Virus record (IMG/VR): IMGVR_UViG_3300037010_001530
Coordinates: 1 to 39,228 of that record
Origin: a virus
Reading direction: 5' to 3' (one strand)
Length of the DNA stretch: 39,228 bases
Position 1 is the stretch's first letter. Every line of letters starts with the position of its first letter. The translations under genes were made by a program, and so were the position numbers. Shown here piece by piece: positions 8,198 through 15,011 of this stretch. The notes below the pieces were generated by a model. It ran no database searches and had not been told where the DNA came from. It saw only the letters and a list, made by a program, of their open reading frames with translations.

Positions 8198-8508
8198 TTA
8201 CCTTTTTTCCTTCCGACCAGATGTCCAGTAAAAACGCGTCGCGCACGCGTATGCGCGCCCGCCCCCGCCTGCCCACCTGCGCCCACGCCCACACACATAC
8301 GCATGTGTGCGCGGTGTTGGTGGCCGTGCTGGCCGGATGCCAGAAAGCCGTTGCAAATCAATGACTTGCGACGTCCAGCACACACGACCAGCACCAAAAC
8401 AGTGCTGGTCGTGCAAGCCATCATGGTCGCCCACACCCGTGCGCCAGGCAGGCCCACAGTGCCCCATCGGCCCTGCGGTTCCCATAACTGCCTGGTGCAT
8501 GCGTGCGG
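8198..8508. other. Repeat-rich region between primase and downstream genes
   Basis: 311 bases with no convincing gene. It contains a perfect 12-bp inverted repeat (8383-8413), a 7-bp inverted repeat CACACAT/ATGTGTG (8292-8309), and CGCG-rich sequence at 8232-8260. No T-run follows the large hairpin, so it is not a classic terminator. One minus-strand frame (8198-8518) is open throughout and ends TAA directly before ATG 8197, but its translation is Arg/Gly/His-rich with no recognisable pattern. The region next to the primase-helicase could be a replication origin or an RNA-structure element. Confidence 0.4.
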
Positions 8509-8518
8509 TCAATCCCAC
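8198..8518 (-). CDS. Doubtful ORF after the primase gene
   Basis: 106 codons starting inside the last bases of the primase gene and ending with TAA immediately before the next ATG. The spacing would suit translational coupling. Against it, the product has unusual composition (many Arg, Gly, His, Trp, Cys), and the frame spans the 12-bp inverted repeat and the CG-rich block. There is no family resemblance. Confidence 0.2.
   Translation of the reverse strand: MGLTARMHQAVMGTAGPMGHCGPAWRTGVGDHDGLHDQHCFGAGRVCWTSQVIDLQRLSGIRPARPPTPRTHAYVCGRGRRWAGGGGRAYACATRFYWTSGRKEKR
8383..8413. repeat. Perfect 12-bp inverted repeat with 7-base loop
   Basis: CACGACCAGCAC (8383-8394), loop CAAAACA, GTGCTGGTCGTG (8402-8413). 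It is symmetric in DNA and could act as a hairpin in RNA from either strand or as a protein-binding palindrome. There is no adjacent T-run. Confidence 0.8.
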
Positions 8519-11061
8519 GGCGGCACCTCATCCTCATTTGTCTGCGTTGGCCCAGCCACCGCAACGGCCGCTGGCGGCGTTTTAGCGACTGCCAAGCTAC
8601 GCAAATACCCTCGTGGACGATTGCGGCCCTGAGTCCATTTATGCGACTCAAAGCCAAGCATCTTCATCGCGTTACCCACGCTGCGCTGCATCGTCCCCGC
8701 CCGGTCCACTTTGCCCACATCAATGTGCAGCGCCTTCACCAGCAACTCGTGCGTGCTGAAGAACTCACGATCAATGTTTGGTAAAGGCACACCATGGGCT
8801 GACAAACAGCCATCATGGTGTTCCACCATCTCATCAGAGTTGACGTAACGCGCCAGGGCGTCATGCCACACATCCACAAACTTCCACTTGTCCTGTTCCG
8901 GGAAAAACAGACGCTTTTCTTCAGCCTTGTCCGGGAAGCGTTTGATGCCCTGCTTGTAGCAATGCACCGCCTCAGCCAGCAACTGGGCGCGGTATGAAAT
9001 CATCTTGGCCACATCGATGTCAGCACAGTGCACCACCCAAAAGCGCCGGTCGCCCGTGGCATCGCGCAAGAACTCACCCTGGTTGGTGTCACCCGTTAAC
9101 ACGCAGTTGCGCGGGAAGGCCTGGAAGCCTTTGGCATAAGGTGGCCTGAAGCGATCAGTCCGCTCGGTGATAAAGCCCTTGATTGCCGTGCTTTCAGAGC
9201 GGCTCAGCGCATCCAGCTCATTGAAGTTAAAGATCAGCCTGCCCTGCAGCGCCTGGAGCGAATCCTTGTCACCAATGCGGAATGACCCCGCACCGTAATA
9301 GTCGCCGCCCAGCACCTGCAGCACGCTGGACTTACCAGCCCCCTGCGCACCCTGCAGCACCAGCATGTAATCCATTTGGCAACCAGGCTCAAACACCCGG
9401 GCCACCAATGACAGCAAAAAGTATTCGCTGACCGCCGCCACATACTCGGTGTTGGCTGCACCCAGGCACTCCACCATCCAACGGTGTCGCCGCCCAATGC
9501 CGTCCCACTCCACAGATTCCAGGTCCTCACGCACCGGGTTGTGCACGTTGTCGTGTGCAGACATCAATACGGCTTGCTCAATCGTCACCGGGTTGCCAAC
9601 AATCAGCCCATGCCTACTGGCGACGTACTCAGCCAGCCGAATATCGTCTAGCACCTCTTTCCATTCGCCCAGCTTGCCACCCCATGGAGGTATGCGCACC
9701 TTGTCAATGCGCTGGCTGAATTCGTTGTAGCGCACCAGCTCGCGCAGGGCTGGGTCTTCGCGCAGGGCAAAGTACACGTTCTCGCGTATGCCTTTGATTT
9801 CCCATTTGTCAGTCAGATACGGGAAGTTCAGCCGCGCCCAGCCTTCACCCTCACCGCCGTGGCCACCGCCAGGCCCGCCTCTTGAGCCCCCTTCGCCGGG
9901 AGGCATGGCGTTCGATTTTTTTTCTGGTTTGCTTTCTGGCTCGGCAATCAGCTGCTCTCGCGCTACCGCCAGGCCTTCGGCAACGTGCAGGTCATTGAAG
10001 TCCGTCAGATCTTCAGCCCGGCCAGCAAAGCGTGGCAGCACCACATGCGCACCACAGCGCTTGGCCACTGCAAAGGCCTTGGCGCGGCCAGCATTCTCGA
10101 TCTTGAGCAACTGCGTGGTGCCATCCACCGTGAGCGAGCCTTCGATGTAATACACATCGCACTTGTCCTTGGCCCAGCGTGCTTTCAGATCCACCACCCG
10201 GTTGTCTGGCAGCTCCCAGCGCATGTCGCGCAGGCCACCGGCGCTCTTGGCAAAGTCAACGGGCTTGATGCCCACACCATGCGTCTGCAGCCGCTCGCAC
10301 AGGCGGCGCACCAGGTGCCGGTCATCATCCGCAAAAATCACAAACTTCTTGTCTGGGTACAGCTTGCGCCAGGCCATCACCACCGGCATGATGTTGCCCG
10401 CATCAAAGCAGGCCACCACAGGCCAGCCCGTGGCCATGTGCCCGCTGGCTGCCGTGGCATACCCTTCAGCAAACGCCACTGGCAAATCGTCTGCCAAATC
10501 ACCAAGCTGGTGGAAGTGCCCTTCTTTCACCGTGCCGGTGCCAAACACCTTGCCACCCTCACGGTTGATCCACTGCAGCCCGTGCAGGTTGCCAGCCAGA
10601 TCCACCAGCGGCACCACCACCGAGCCAAAGGCAAAGCGCACACCATAGGCGCCCACCTGCTTGCGCTGCAGGTAGTCACTGACGCCCTCTGGCCGTGCCC
10701 GCGCCCACAGCTTGCTGGCCTTGTCAACCGCAGCTGATGCAGCAGCCTTGCGGTCTTCGTCCGCCTCTTTTTCCAGTGCCTTGCGTCGCTCAAGCCATGC
10801 GGTTTTTTCAGCGGGCGACCATTCCACCTGCGTAGGTTCAATGGCCCAGTGTTCATCGCGTATGCCATAACGGCCCACGATGTACACCTTGCCCGACTTG
10901 GGGCTGGCCCACTCATAGAGCACAGCCCAGGCGTTCTTTTTCTTGGGCTTGCGGGCGTCCCCCGCCCAGGTCATTTTTTTGCCGTCAGTAAACAGATCCT
11001 TTGGCGGAACAATGTCCCGCTCACGCATCTGGTTTAAGACGTCGTCAATCGAAAGTGCCAA
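8509..11061 (-). CDS. Toprim primase fused to VirE-family helicase
   Basis: 850 residues. The first half holds a Toprim domain: FAEGYATA with the acidic residue E199, VACFDAGN around D220 and FADDD at 243-247. That is the layout of phage primases that copy RNA primers. A Gly-rich linker (about 385-405) separates it from a VirE/VapE-type P-loop ATPase, with Walker A GAQGAGKS at 571-578 and Walker B LIFNFNELDAL around 612-622. ITERTDRFRPPYAK and a CVLTGDTN sensor segment follow. The fusion should prime and unwind DNA at the phage origin in the host cytoplasm. It is the main replication gene of the early minus-strand operon, and no separate helicase or polymerase is seen. Confidence 0.9.
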   Translation of the reverse strand: MALSIDDVLNQMRERDIVPPKDLFTDGKKMTWAGDARKPKKKNAWAVLYEWASPKSGKVYIVGRYGIRDEHWAIEPTQVEWSPAEKTAWLERRKALEKEADEDRKAAASAAVDKASKLWARARPEGVSDYLQRKQVGAYGVRFAFGSVVVPLVDLAGNLHGLQWINREGGKVFGTGTVKEGHFHQLGDLADDLPVAFAEGYATAASGHMATGWPVVACFDAGNIMPVVMAWRKLYPDKKFVIFADDDRHLVRRLCERLQTHGVGIKPVDFAKSAGGLRDMRWELPDNRVVDLKARWAKDKCDVYYIEGSLTVDGTTQLLKIENAGRAKAFAVAKRCGAHVVLPRFAGRAEDLTDFNDLHVAEGLAVAREQLIAEPESKPEKKSNAMPPGEGGSRGGPGGGHGGEGEGWARLNFPYLTDKWEIKGIRENVYFALREDPALRELVRYNEFSQRIDKVRIPPWGGKLGEWKEVLDDIRLAEYVASRHGLIVGNPVTIEQAVLMSAHDNVHNPVREDLESVEWDGIGRRHRWMVECLGAANTEYVAAVSEYFLLSLVARVFEPGCQMDYMLVLQGAQGAGKSSVLQVLGGDYYGAGSFRIGDKDSLQALQGRLIFNFNELDALSRSESTAIKGFITERTDRFRPPYAKGFQAFPRNCVLTGDTNQGEFLRDATGDRRFWVVHCADIDVAKMISYRAQLLAEAVHCYKQGIKRFPDKAEEKRLFFPEQDKWKFVDVWHDALARYVNSDEMVEHHDGCLSAHGVPLPNIDREFFSTHELLVKALHIDVGKVDRAGTMQRSVGNAMKMLGFESHKWTQGRNRPRGYLRSLAVAKTPPAAVAVAGPTQTNEDEVPPWD

Positions 11062-11118
11062 TTGCCCCCCCCCAGCACGCCCACATAGGCGTCAGGCAGC
11101 ACCACACCGCCATTTTTG

Positions 11119-11406
11119 TCATGACCACACCCTTAAGACATCGCGCAATGGCATTGCCATCACATCGCCACAGGCACGCTGGTACACATCCACAGGCCGC
11201 TTGGCATCAGGCACCCGCGTCTTTCCCACCCGTAGCACTTCGCCCTTTTCCTCAGCCCGGCGCAATGTGTTGTTGGCATCACTTAGCGGCCAATTCAGCG
11301 ACCGTGCCAACTGCCCCATGGTGAATTCAGTCTGGCCGCTCACCCAATTGCTCAACTGTTGTCGTTTGGTACCCACAGAGCGGCCACGGTGTCTGGTTGC
11401 TGTCAT
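11119..11406 (-). CDS. Small winged-helix-like DNA-binding protein
   Basis: 95 residues. The pattern QQLSNWVSGQTEFTMGQLAR, then LSDANNTLRRAEEKGEVLRV, reads as a helix-turn-helix followed by a wing. It is basic overall. Its ATG overlaps the preceding stop as TGATG, and it precedes the primase gene. A role in early transcription or replication-origin binding is likely, but the family is not recognised. Confidence 0.7.
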   Translation of the reverse strand: MTATRHRGRSVGTKRQQLSNWVSGQTEFTMGQLARSLNWPLSDANNTLRRAEEKGEVLRVGKTRVPDAKRPVDVYQRACGDVMAMPLRDVLRVWS

Positions 11407-11777
11407 CAGGCGGCCCCCCCCAGCAGCACCCGGCGCAACGCTGCGTTTTCCTCGCGCAAATGCCGGTTTTGCTTTTCAGTCTCAGACTCCAATTTGCGCA
11501 CACTGTGCAAGTCAAACCCGCGCTGATGCAGCATCCAAAGTAGTGGTGCCTCGTTGCCGCAAATATCCATCAGCTTGGAGAATTTCGGCCACAAAATGCC
11601 CTCAGTGCCAGACATCCAGCGGCTGAACTGCGCTTTGTCAACGCCCAATTCCTGCTGTAGCTGCTTATCCAGAGAAAACCCGGCCAGCTCCGCACACAGT
11701 TCAATTGATGCACCCAAAGACTGCTTGCGCTGAACGTCTTCAGGTCTGATTTCTACCGGTAAAGCGACTTGGTTCAT
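11406..11777 (-). CDS. CII-position regulatory protein
   Basis: 123 residues from ATG 11777 (an upstream TTG at 11789 is less likely). Residues about 20-60 hold a helix-turn-helix, LQQELGVDKAQFSRWMSG. The C-terminal third (ESETEKQNRHLREENAALRR) is a coiled coil suited to oligomerisation. It is the second gene after Cro and lies beyond a terminator, the position of lambda cII. The combination of HTH and oligomerising helix is also that of CII-like activators. No sequence identity with CII is claimed. Confidence 0.65.
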   Translation of the reverse strand: MNQVALPVEIRPEDVQRKQSLGASIELCAELAGFSLDKQLQQELGVDKAQFSRWMSGTEGILWPKFSKLMDICGNEAPLLWMLHQRGFDLHSVRKLESETEKQNRHLREENAALRRVLLGGAA

Positions 11778-11823
11778 GTGACCCCGCAATCGAGTTGAGT
11801 GCCGTTGTGTGGCTCAAACAGAC

Positions 11824-11858
11824 AAAAAAAATGATGATTTGCACAAATGCAAATCACC
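11824..11858 (-). terminator. Rho-independent terminator after the Cro-like gene (tR1-like)
   Basis: On the minus strand, GGTGATTTGCA, loop TTTG, TGCAAATCATC, then T8 (positions 11858 down to 11824). The stem has 11 pairs including one G-U. It starts 3 bases beyond the Cro stop and precedes the CII-position gene, just as lambda tR1 does. It would limit expression of replication genes unless antiterminated. Confidence 0.85.
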
Positions 11859-11861
11859 ATC

Positions 11862-12113
11862 TCACACCCCCTGCCCTTGCTGGGCCAGCTCTGGCCAATA
11901 GAACGCGAACTTTTCCGGCCAGCGTTCACGGCGGTTGAATCGGCCTTCGCTTTTGATCTCGATCTGCCCAGCCAGCTCTCGCAAGCGGCCCTCGGGTATG
12001 CCGTCCTCCAACCAAGCGTGAACAGATGGCGGTTTGATCCCCAACATGCGGGCCACAGCCGTGACCCCGCCAAGCAGATGAATGATTTCGGTGTCGGTCA
12101 TAGTGGTACACAT
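11862..12113 (-). CDS. Cro-like repressor
   Basis: 83 residues (or 79 from ATG 12101, MTDTEIIHLLGG). The HTH is GGVTAVARMLGIKPPSVHAW followed by LEDGIPEGRLRELAGQIEI, characteristic of the small Cro/YdaS-type repressors of lambdoid phages. It is divergent from the CI-like gene, with three operators between them. It should bind these operators and lower repressor synthesis during lytic growth. It is the first gene of the early minus-strand operon. Confidence 0.85.
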   Translation of the reverse strand: MCTTMTDTEIIHLLGGVTAVARMLGIKPPSVHAWLEDGIPEGRLRELAGQIEIKSEGRFNRRERWPEKFAFYWPELAQQGQGV

Positions 12114-12114
12114 C

Positions 12115-12176
12115 TTAGCTACAACTAACCTATAAATCTAGCCCCAACTAACTTTTATTTTGTTAGGCTCAACTAA
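12115..12176. promoter_or_regulatory. Immunity operators O1-O3 between CI-like and Cro-like genes
   Basis: Three 14-bp sites in the same orientation: TTAGCTACAACTAA (12115-12128), CTAGCCCCAACTAA (12138-12151) and TTAGGCTCAACTAA (12163-12176). Their spacing is 23 and 25 bp. Consensus YTAGSYHCAACTAA is an imperfect palindrome with TTAG and CTAA half-sites. The third overlaps the start codon of the repressor gene. The arrangement is that of a lambda-type OR with divergent promoters. A possible plus-strand -10 box TATAAA lies at 12131-12136; the exact promoters are not clear. Confidence 0.85.
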
Positions 12177-12631
12177 TGGGAACCACACTAAGAGACAGGA
12201 TGCTTGATTGCATAAAAGCAACCGGCCTTAAGAACGAACAGATAGCTGTTGAGTGTGGTGTTGCCGCCCCAACTTCATTTAATTGGACATCCGGGAAAAC
12301 AAAAAAAATCAAAGCTGAGCCCTTACTGAAGGCTGCAAAGTTGTTTGGTGTCACTCCCGAATGGCTGGCAACAGGCAAACAACCAAAATACCCGCCTGAT
12401 GGATCACAACCAATCCTTCAATCAGCCAAGGCGACTTATTTGATAGGTCCTAAACAGGACAAAATGACCACAGAGCTTGTTGACCTATTCAGCCAACTGG
12501 ACAAGGCCAGTAAACACGAATATCTTGGGCAGCTTCGGGGTTTTGTTATGGGCCGCAGCGTCAAGGCCAAAGACCCGCCAGCGGAACAAAGCGGGCCCGC
12601 GAAGATGGAGAGAACCGGTACCCACGCGTAA
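12176..12631 (+). CDS. CI-like prophage repressor without protease domain
   Basis: 151 residues. An XRE-type HTH fills the N-terminus (MLDCIKATGLKNEQIAVECG, then VAAPTSFNWTSGKTKKIKAE), followed by LFGVTPEWLATGK, a typical end of this domain. The remainder (about 80-125: TTELVDLFSQLDKASKHEYL) is a short helical segment that may dimerise. The S24/LexA-type peptidase domain with Ser-Lys dyad found in cleavable repressors is absent. SOS self-cleavage is therefore not expected, and induction may need an antirepressor or another signal. Operator O3 covers the start codon, which suggests autoregulation. The first gene of a plus-strand operon ended at 14077. Confidence 0.85.
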   Translation: MGTTLRDRMLDCIKATGLKNEQIAVECGVAAPTSFNWTSGKTKKIKAEPLLKAAKLFGVTPEWLATGKQPKYPPDGSQPILQSAKATYLIGPKQDKMTTELVDLFSQLDKASKHEYLGQLRGFVMGRSVKAKDPPAEQSGPAKMERTGTHA

Positions 12632-12733
12632 CCGCCACTCTGCTGATGTTTACTGCTTTCTGTCCTACAAAATTACAAAAGCCAGCCGGGCAACGTCGTT
12701 TGGAAAACTTTAATTTCCACCTAGGAGCGGCGT

Positions 12734-13228
12734 ATGGGTATTGGAAGACTGTTGACATGGGGTTTTTCGGCCATGCTGATCCTCATTCCGTTCAATTGGA
12801 TCAAACTGTGGCTTACCAACGACCTGCCGGAATCATCCAGCGCGTCGGATCTGTTTCTTTGGGCTGGCGGCCTTTGGGCGCTAGGTGGGGGATTAGCGTA
12901 CTTCCTGATCGTCAGCGCCCGCGGACTCAAAAGCCTCAACGAAAAATCATCTAGTGCATTGCTTGCCCCGAACCGGGCAGCCGAACAATGCTCATTAAAG
13001 ATTGTTTATTTAGACGCTAACGACCAAAAAACAACGCGCGACATTCACCCCTGTAGAACCGGCGCGACCAATCGCAAGTTCTATGCATGGTGCGCGCTGC
13101 GCCAAGAACGCCGCACATTCCTTTTTGAAGGCATTCAAAGCGGCGTTGACCTAACAACGGGAGAAATCCTTTCTCGCGTTGACATTTTCAGAAAAATTCA
13201 CCCAACCAGGAAAGTACCTTTTATATGA
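12734..13228 (+). CDS. Two-TM membrane protein with WYL-like domain
   Basis: 164 residues; TAGGAG precedes ATG 12734. Two membrane helices lie at about 8-27 and 38-61. The cytoplasmic part (about 85-155: LKIVYLDANDQKTTRDIHP, FYAWCALRQERRTFLFEGI, TTGEIL) follows the pattern of WYL-like domains: a beta-barrel with an R...TF.....I core, often found in regulators and bacterial conflict proteins. It lies just after the repressor and should be made in the lysogen. A role in superinfection exclusion or host defence is inference. The alternative is an ordinary lysogenic-conversion membrane protein. Confidence 0.7.
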   Translation: MGIGRLLTWGFSAMLILIPFNWIKLWLTNDLPESSSASDLFLWAGGLWALGGGLAYFLIVSARGLKSLNEKSSSALLAPNRAAEQCSLKIVYLDANDQKTTRDIHPCRTGATNRKFYAWCALRQERRTFLFEGIQSGVDLTTGEILSRVDIFRKIHPTRKVPFI

Positions 13229-13311
13229 AAATTCACGTGAAGCCATTTGTAGCTATTGCCACCACTGCCTGTAGTGCGGGACTTTACGGTTACCACTGCA
13301 AGGTGCGCTGA
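13225..13311 (+). CDS. Possible 28-residue peptide
   Basis: A 29-codon frame overlapping the previous stop as ATGA. It starts MKIHVKPFVAIATTAC and ends YGYHCKVR, with a basic N-terminus, a short hydrophobic run and two Cys. The junction type matches coupled genes elsewhere in this genome. Length and lack of family make it uncertain. Confidence 0.35.
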   Translation: MKIHVKPFVAIATTACSAGLYGYHCKVR

Positions 13312-13357
13312 TCAAGCAGTGCAAGCAATGATGATCCATTTAATAAAAGGGGCGAAC

Positions 13358-13747
13358 ATGAAACAACTTATCACCATATTGATTTTAATCGGTGCGCTTA
13401 CAGGCTGCAACACAGCACCAATCGCCCAAGCTGAACTTGACAACGCCGACTATGGTCAGCCCATGACCACACAACAGTGCGCAAACGTTGCCGAACAATT
13501 TATTAGATCTACTCTAAAAGACCCGATGTCTGCACAATTCACGACCTATAGTAAATGTGTCAAAGGCGTTCTACGGGACGGACTAATAAACGGTGGAAAG
13601 ACACACTTTGGATATTTACAAAAAGGCACTGTGAATGCAAAAAATAGCTACGGAGGCTATGTGGGTTTTAGATCGTACCAAGCAATCATCCGCGATGAAA
13701 TAGTGGTCAGCTACTGCATCATTAACGAAGACGGCATTTGCATGTAA
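13358..13747 (+). CDS. Prophage lipoprotein
   Basis: 129 residues from ATG 13358, preceded by AAAAGGGG; the longer frame upstream has no ribosome-binding site and hides the signal. The N-terminus MKQLITILILIGALTGC is a lipoprotein signal with lipobox LTGC, so Cys17 should be lipidated. The mature part contains FIRSTLKDPMSAQFTTY and NAKNSYGGYVGF, a pattern I have seen in small lipoproteins of Proteobacteria and their prophages. No function is established. Expression with the repressor would place it in the lysogen's envelope, where superinfection exclusion is a possible role. Confidence 0.8.
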   Translation: MKQLITILILIGALTGCNTAPIAQAELDNADYGQPMTTQQCANVAEQFIRSTLKDPMSAQFTTYSKCVKGVLRDGLINGGKTHFGYLQKGTVNAKNSYGGYVGFRSYQAIIRDEIVVSYCIINEDGICM

Positions 13748-13771
13748 GCCCAAAGCAACATGCGATGACAA

Positions 13772-14017
13772 ATGAACGGCATCGTCCGCATCCTTTCCAG
13801 ATCGCGACTGCGAGCCGCCGTCGAGACGGACGATGGCTTCACGGTCTTCGACCTGGATGATGTAATGGTGGATTTGGGACACACCGTTAGCGGATGCCTA
13901 AACCAGCACGGAGCCGTGGATCTGTCCAATCTAAGCACCACACATACATTTTCCGCATACGTTGAAGCCATTCAGGCCACCAGAGCAAACGCTGAATGTC
14001 TGTGTCGTAGTAGGTAG
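13772..14017 (+). CDS. Small hypothetical protein of the lysogeny operon
   Basis: 81 residues. The N-terminal half (GIVRILSRSRLRAAVETDDG then FTVFDLDDVMVDLGHTV) looks like a small beta-barrel (OB/SH3-like). The C-terminus is HTFSAYVEAIQATR. No clear ribosome-binding site is seen. It is the last gene before the terminator at 14052. No function is recognised. Confidence 0.6.
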   Translation: MNGIVRILSRSRLRAAVETDDGFTVFDLDDVMVDLGHTVSGCLNQHGAVDLSNLSTTHTFSAYVEAIQATRANAECLCRSR

Positions 14018-14051
14018 TGCACGAGAAGAACAAGCCTCGTGTCGTGGCATC

Positions 14052-14077
14052 AACGATCCTTTGGGGTCGTTTTTTTT
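14052..14077 (+). terminator. Rho-independent terminator of the lysogeny operon
   Basis: AACGATCC, loop TTTG, GGGTCGTT, then a run of T to 14077. The 8-pair stem includes one U-G. It separates the repressor operon from the retroelement operon, which therefore needs its own promoter. Confidence 0.9.
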
Positions 14078-14139
14078 CGTCTGTCATTGTGAAATCCTTA
14101 TCCCGGCACCATGCCGGGTGCTGGATTATTGCAAATAAG

Positions 14140-14181
14140 TTAGTTACAGCTATTGACGGCAAGTTAGTTTGTGCTAATAAT
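14140..14181 (+). promoter_or_regulatory. Promoter of the retroelement operon with two immunity operators
   Basis: The -35 box TTGACG (14153-14158) and -10 box AATAAT (14176-14181) are 17 bp apart, a strong sigma-70 promoter. TTAGTTACAGCTAT (14140-14153) touches the -35 box and TTAGTTTGTGCTAA (14164-14177) fills the spacer. These are the reverse orientation of the O1-O3 consensus (TTAGTTG...CTAA), and their 24-bp spacing matches the 23/25 bp in the immunity region. Repressor bound here would block RNA polymerase. A small GC hairpin CCCGGCA/TGCCGGG lies upstream at 14102-14118. Confidence 0.85.
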
Positions 14182-14223
14182 CTACTCCAACCCACCCCTC
14201 CCCAGGTGGTCAAGGAGTGAACA

Positions 14224-14841
14224 GTGTCAGCCTTCAAATTCAAACTGGGCCAGCAAGCCCGCATCATCGTCAGCGGTGAAATCGGCGAAGTCATTGCCGT
14301 CGCTGAATACCTGCACGCAGAGAACAGCTACTGCCTGCGCTACAAATCCGCAGATGGCCGCGCCAATGAAGCATGGTGGGCAGAGTCCTCTTTGCAGGCT
14401 GGCGAAGCTGCCACCACACCAGCACCGACCCAATCCACCACCCCACCGCCCATAGGCCAACCTTGGCCGGGCCAAGGCGGCATCTACGCCGGCATTGCCG
14501 GTGACATCGAAGGCGGCGCACCCGGCCACCTGATCCTGCTTGACGGTAAGCCGGTCGATGAACTGTCCTGGCAATACGCCGTCAAGTGGGGCCAGGACCA
14601 AGGCGAAGGCGCACGCCTGCCCACCAAGGCCGAGGCCGCACTGTTGTTCGCCAACCTGCCAGATGCGTTTGAGAAAACTTGGCACTGGACCGGCACGCAG
14701 TACTCAGCCGACTACGCCTGGTATCAGTACTTCGATTACGGCACCCAGGACATCGGCTTCAAGCACGACACAGGCAGGGCCAGGGCTGTCCGCAGATCGG
14801 TTCTTGAATCCTTCAATCCTTTGGTTTCGGGGGCCGTATGA
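14224..14841 (+). CDS. DGR target protein 1: SH3-like domain plus C-type-lectin-like variable domain
   Basis: 205 residues from GTG 14224 with AAGGAG upstream. Residues 1-56 (FKLGQQARIIVSGEIGEVIA, then YCLRYKSADGRANEAWW) look like a small SH3/KOW-type barrel. A Thr/Pro linker follows to about 77. From about 78 (IGQPWPGQGGIYAGI, LPTKAEAALLF, WHWTGTQYS) it is a DUF1566-like C-type-lectin-fold domain, the usual DGR scaffold. Residues 157-191 are encoded by the variable repeat. Compared with the template, Asn codons are changed to Asp, Tyr, Thr, Gly, Phe and His. There is no signal peptide or tail-attachment module, so it is probably cytoplasmic until released. First gene of the operon. Its binding partner is unknown. 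Confidence 0.9.
   Translation: MSAFKFKLGQQARIIVSGEIGEVIAVAEYLHAENSYCLRYKSADGRANEAWWAESSLQAGEAATTPAPTQSTTPPPIGQPWPGQGGIYAGIAGDIEGGAPGHLILLDGKPVDELSWQYAVKWGQDQGEGARLPTKAEAALLFANLPDAFEKTWHWTGTQYSADYAWYQYFDYGTQDIGFKHDTGRARAVRRSVLESFNPLVSGAV
14694..14797 (+). repeat. Variable repeat VR1
   Basis: Aligns without gaps to the template at 20444-20547. Inside 20445-20547 it differs at 14 positions, all adenine in the template. The last 27 bases (from CAGGCAGGGC to CGCAGAT) are identical and GC-rich, like the initiation-of-mutagenic-homing segment of other DGRs. The first base (C against template A) may mark the boundary. Confidence 0.97.
14801..14823 (+). repeat. VR-associated pyrimidine element, copy 1
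   Basis: TTCTTGAATCCTTCAATCCTTT begins 3 bases after the VR core ends and lies inside the target coding sequence. The same element, at the same offset, follows VR2 but not the template. It contains the short tandem unit AATCCTT twice. Confidence 0.7.
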
Positions 14842-15011
14842 CCTACCGCCAAGCCTTTGACCGACTAGGCAACCCAGTTGCCCGCCGCGTGCGTTTTGTC
14901 TGGCTGCGCCGCATTGCCGAATCCATCGACGCCGACGGCGTTGCCATCGTTGTGGGCACGATCACCGCCGTTGCCATCGTCGGCATGTGGATGTCGGGGG
15001 TGTACCTATGA
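14838..15011 (+). CDS. Small single-TM protein
   Basis: 57 residues; start and stop are both 4-bp ATGA overlaps with neighbours. A basic N-terminal region (RLGNPVARRVRFVWLRRIAE) precedes one membrane helix (GVAIVVGTITAVAIVGMW). It is too short for a family call. It sits between target 1 and the exonuclease. Possibly holin-like or a membrane anchor; nothing decides this. Confidence 0.7.
   Translation: MTYRQAFDRLGNPVARRVRFVWLRRIAESIDADGVAIVVGTITAVAIVGMWMSGVYL

Noticed and set aside
14987-15007. Exonuclease start at 14987
   Set aside because: The first seven codons lie in the neighbouring TM gene; ATG 15008 is in the ATGA overlap used across the operon.
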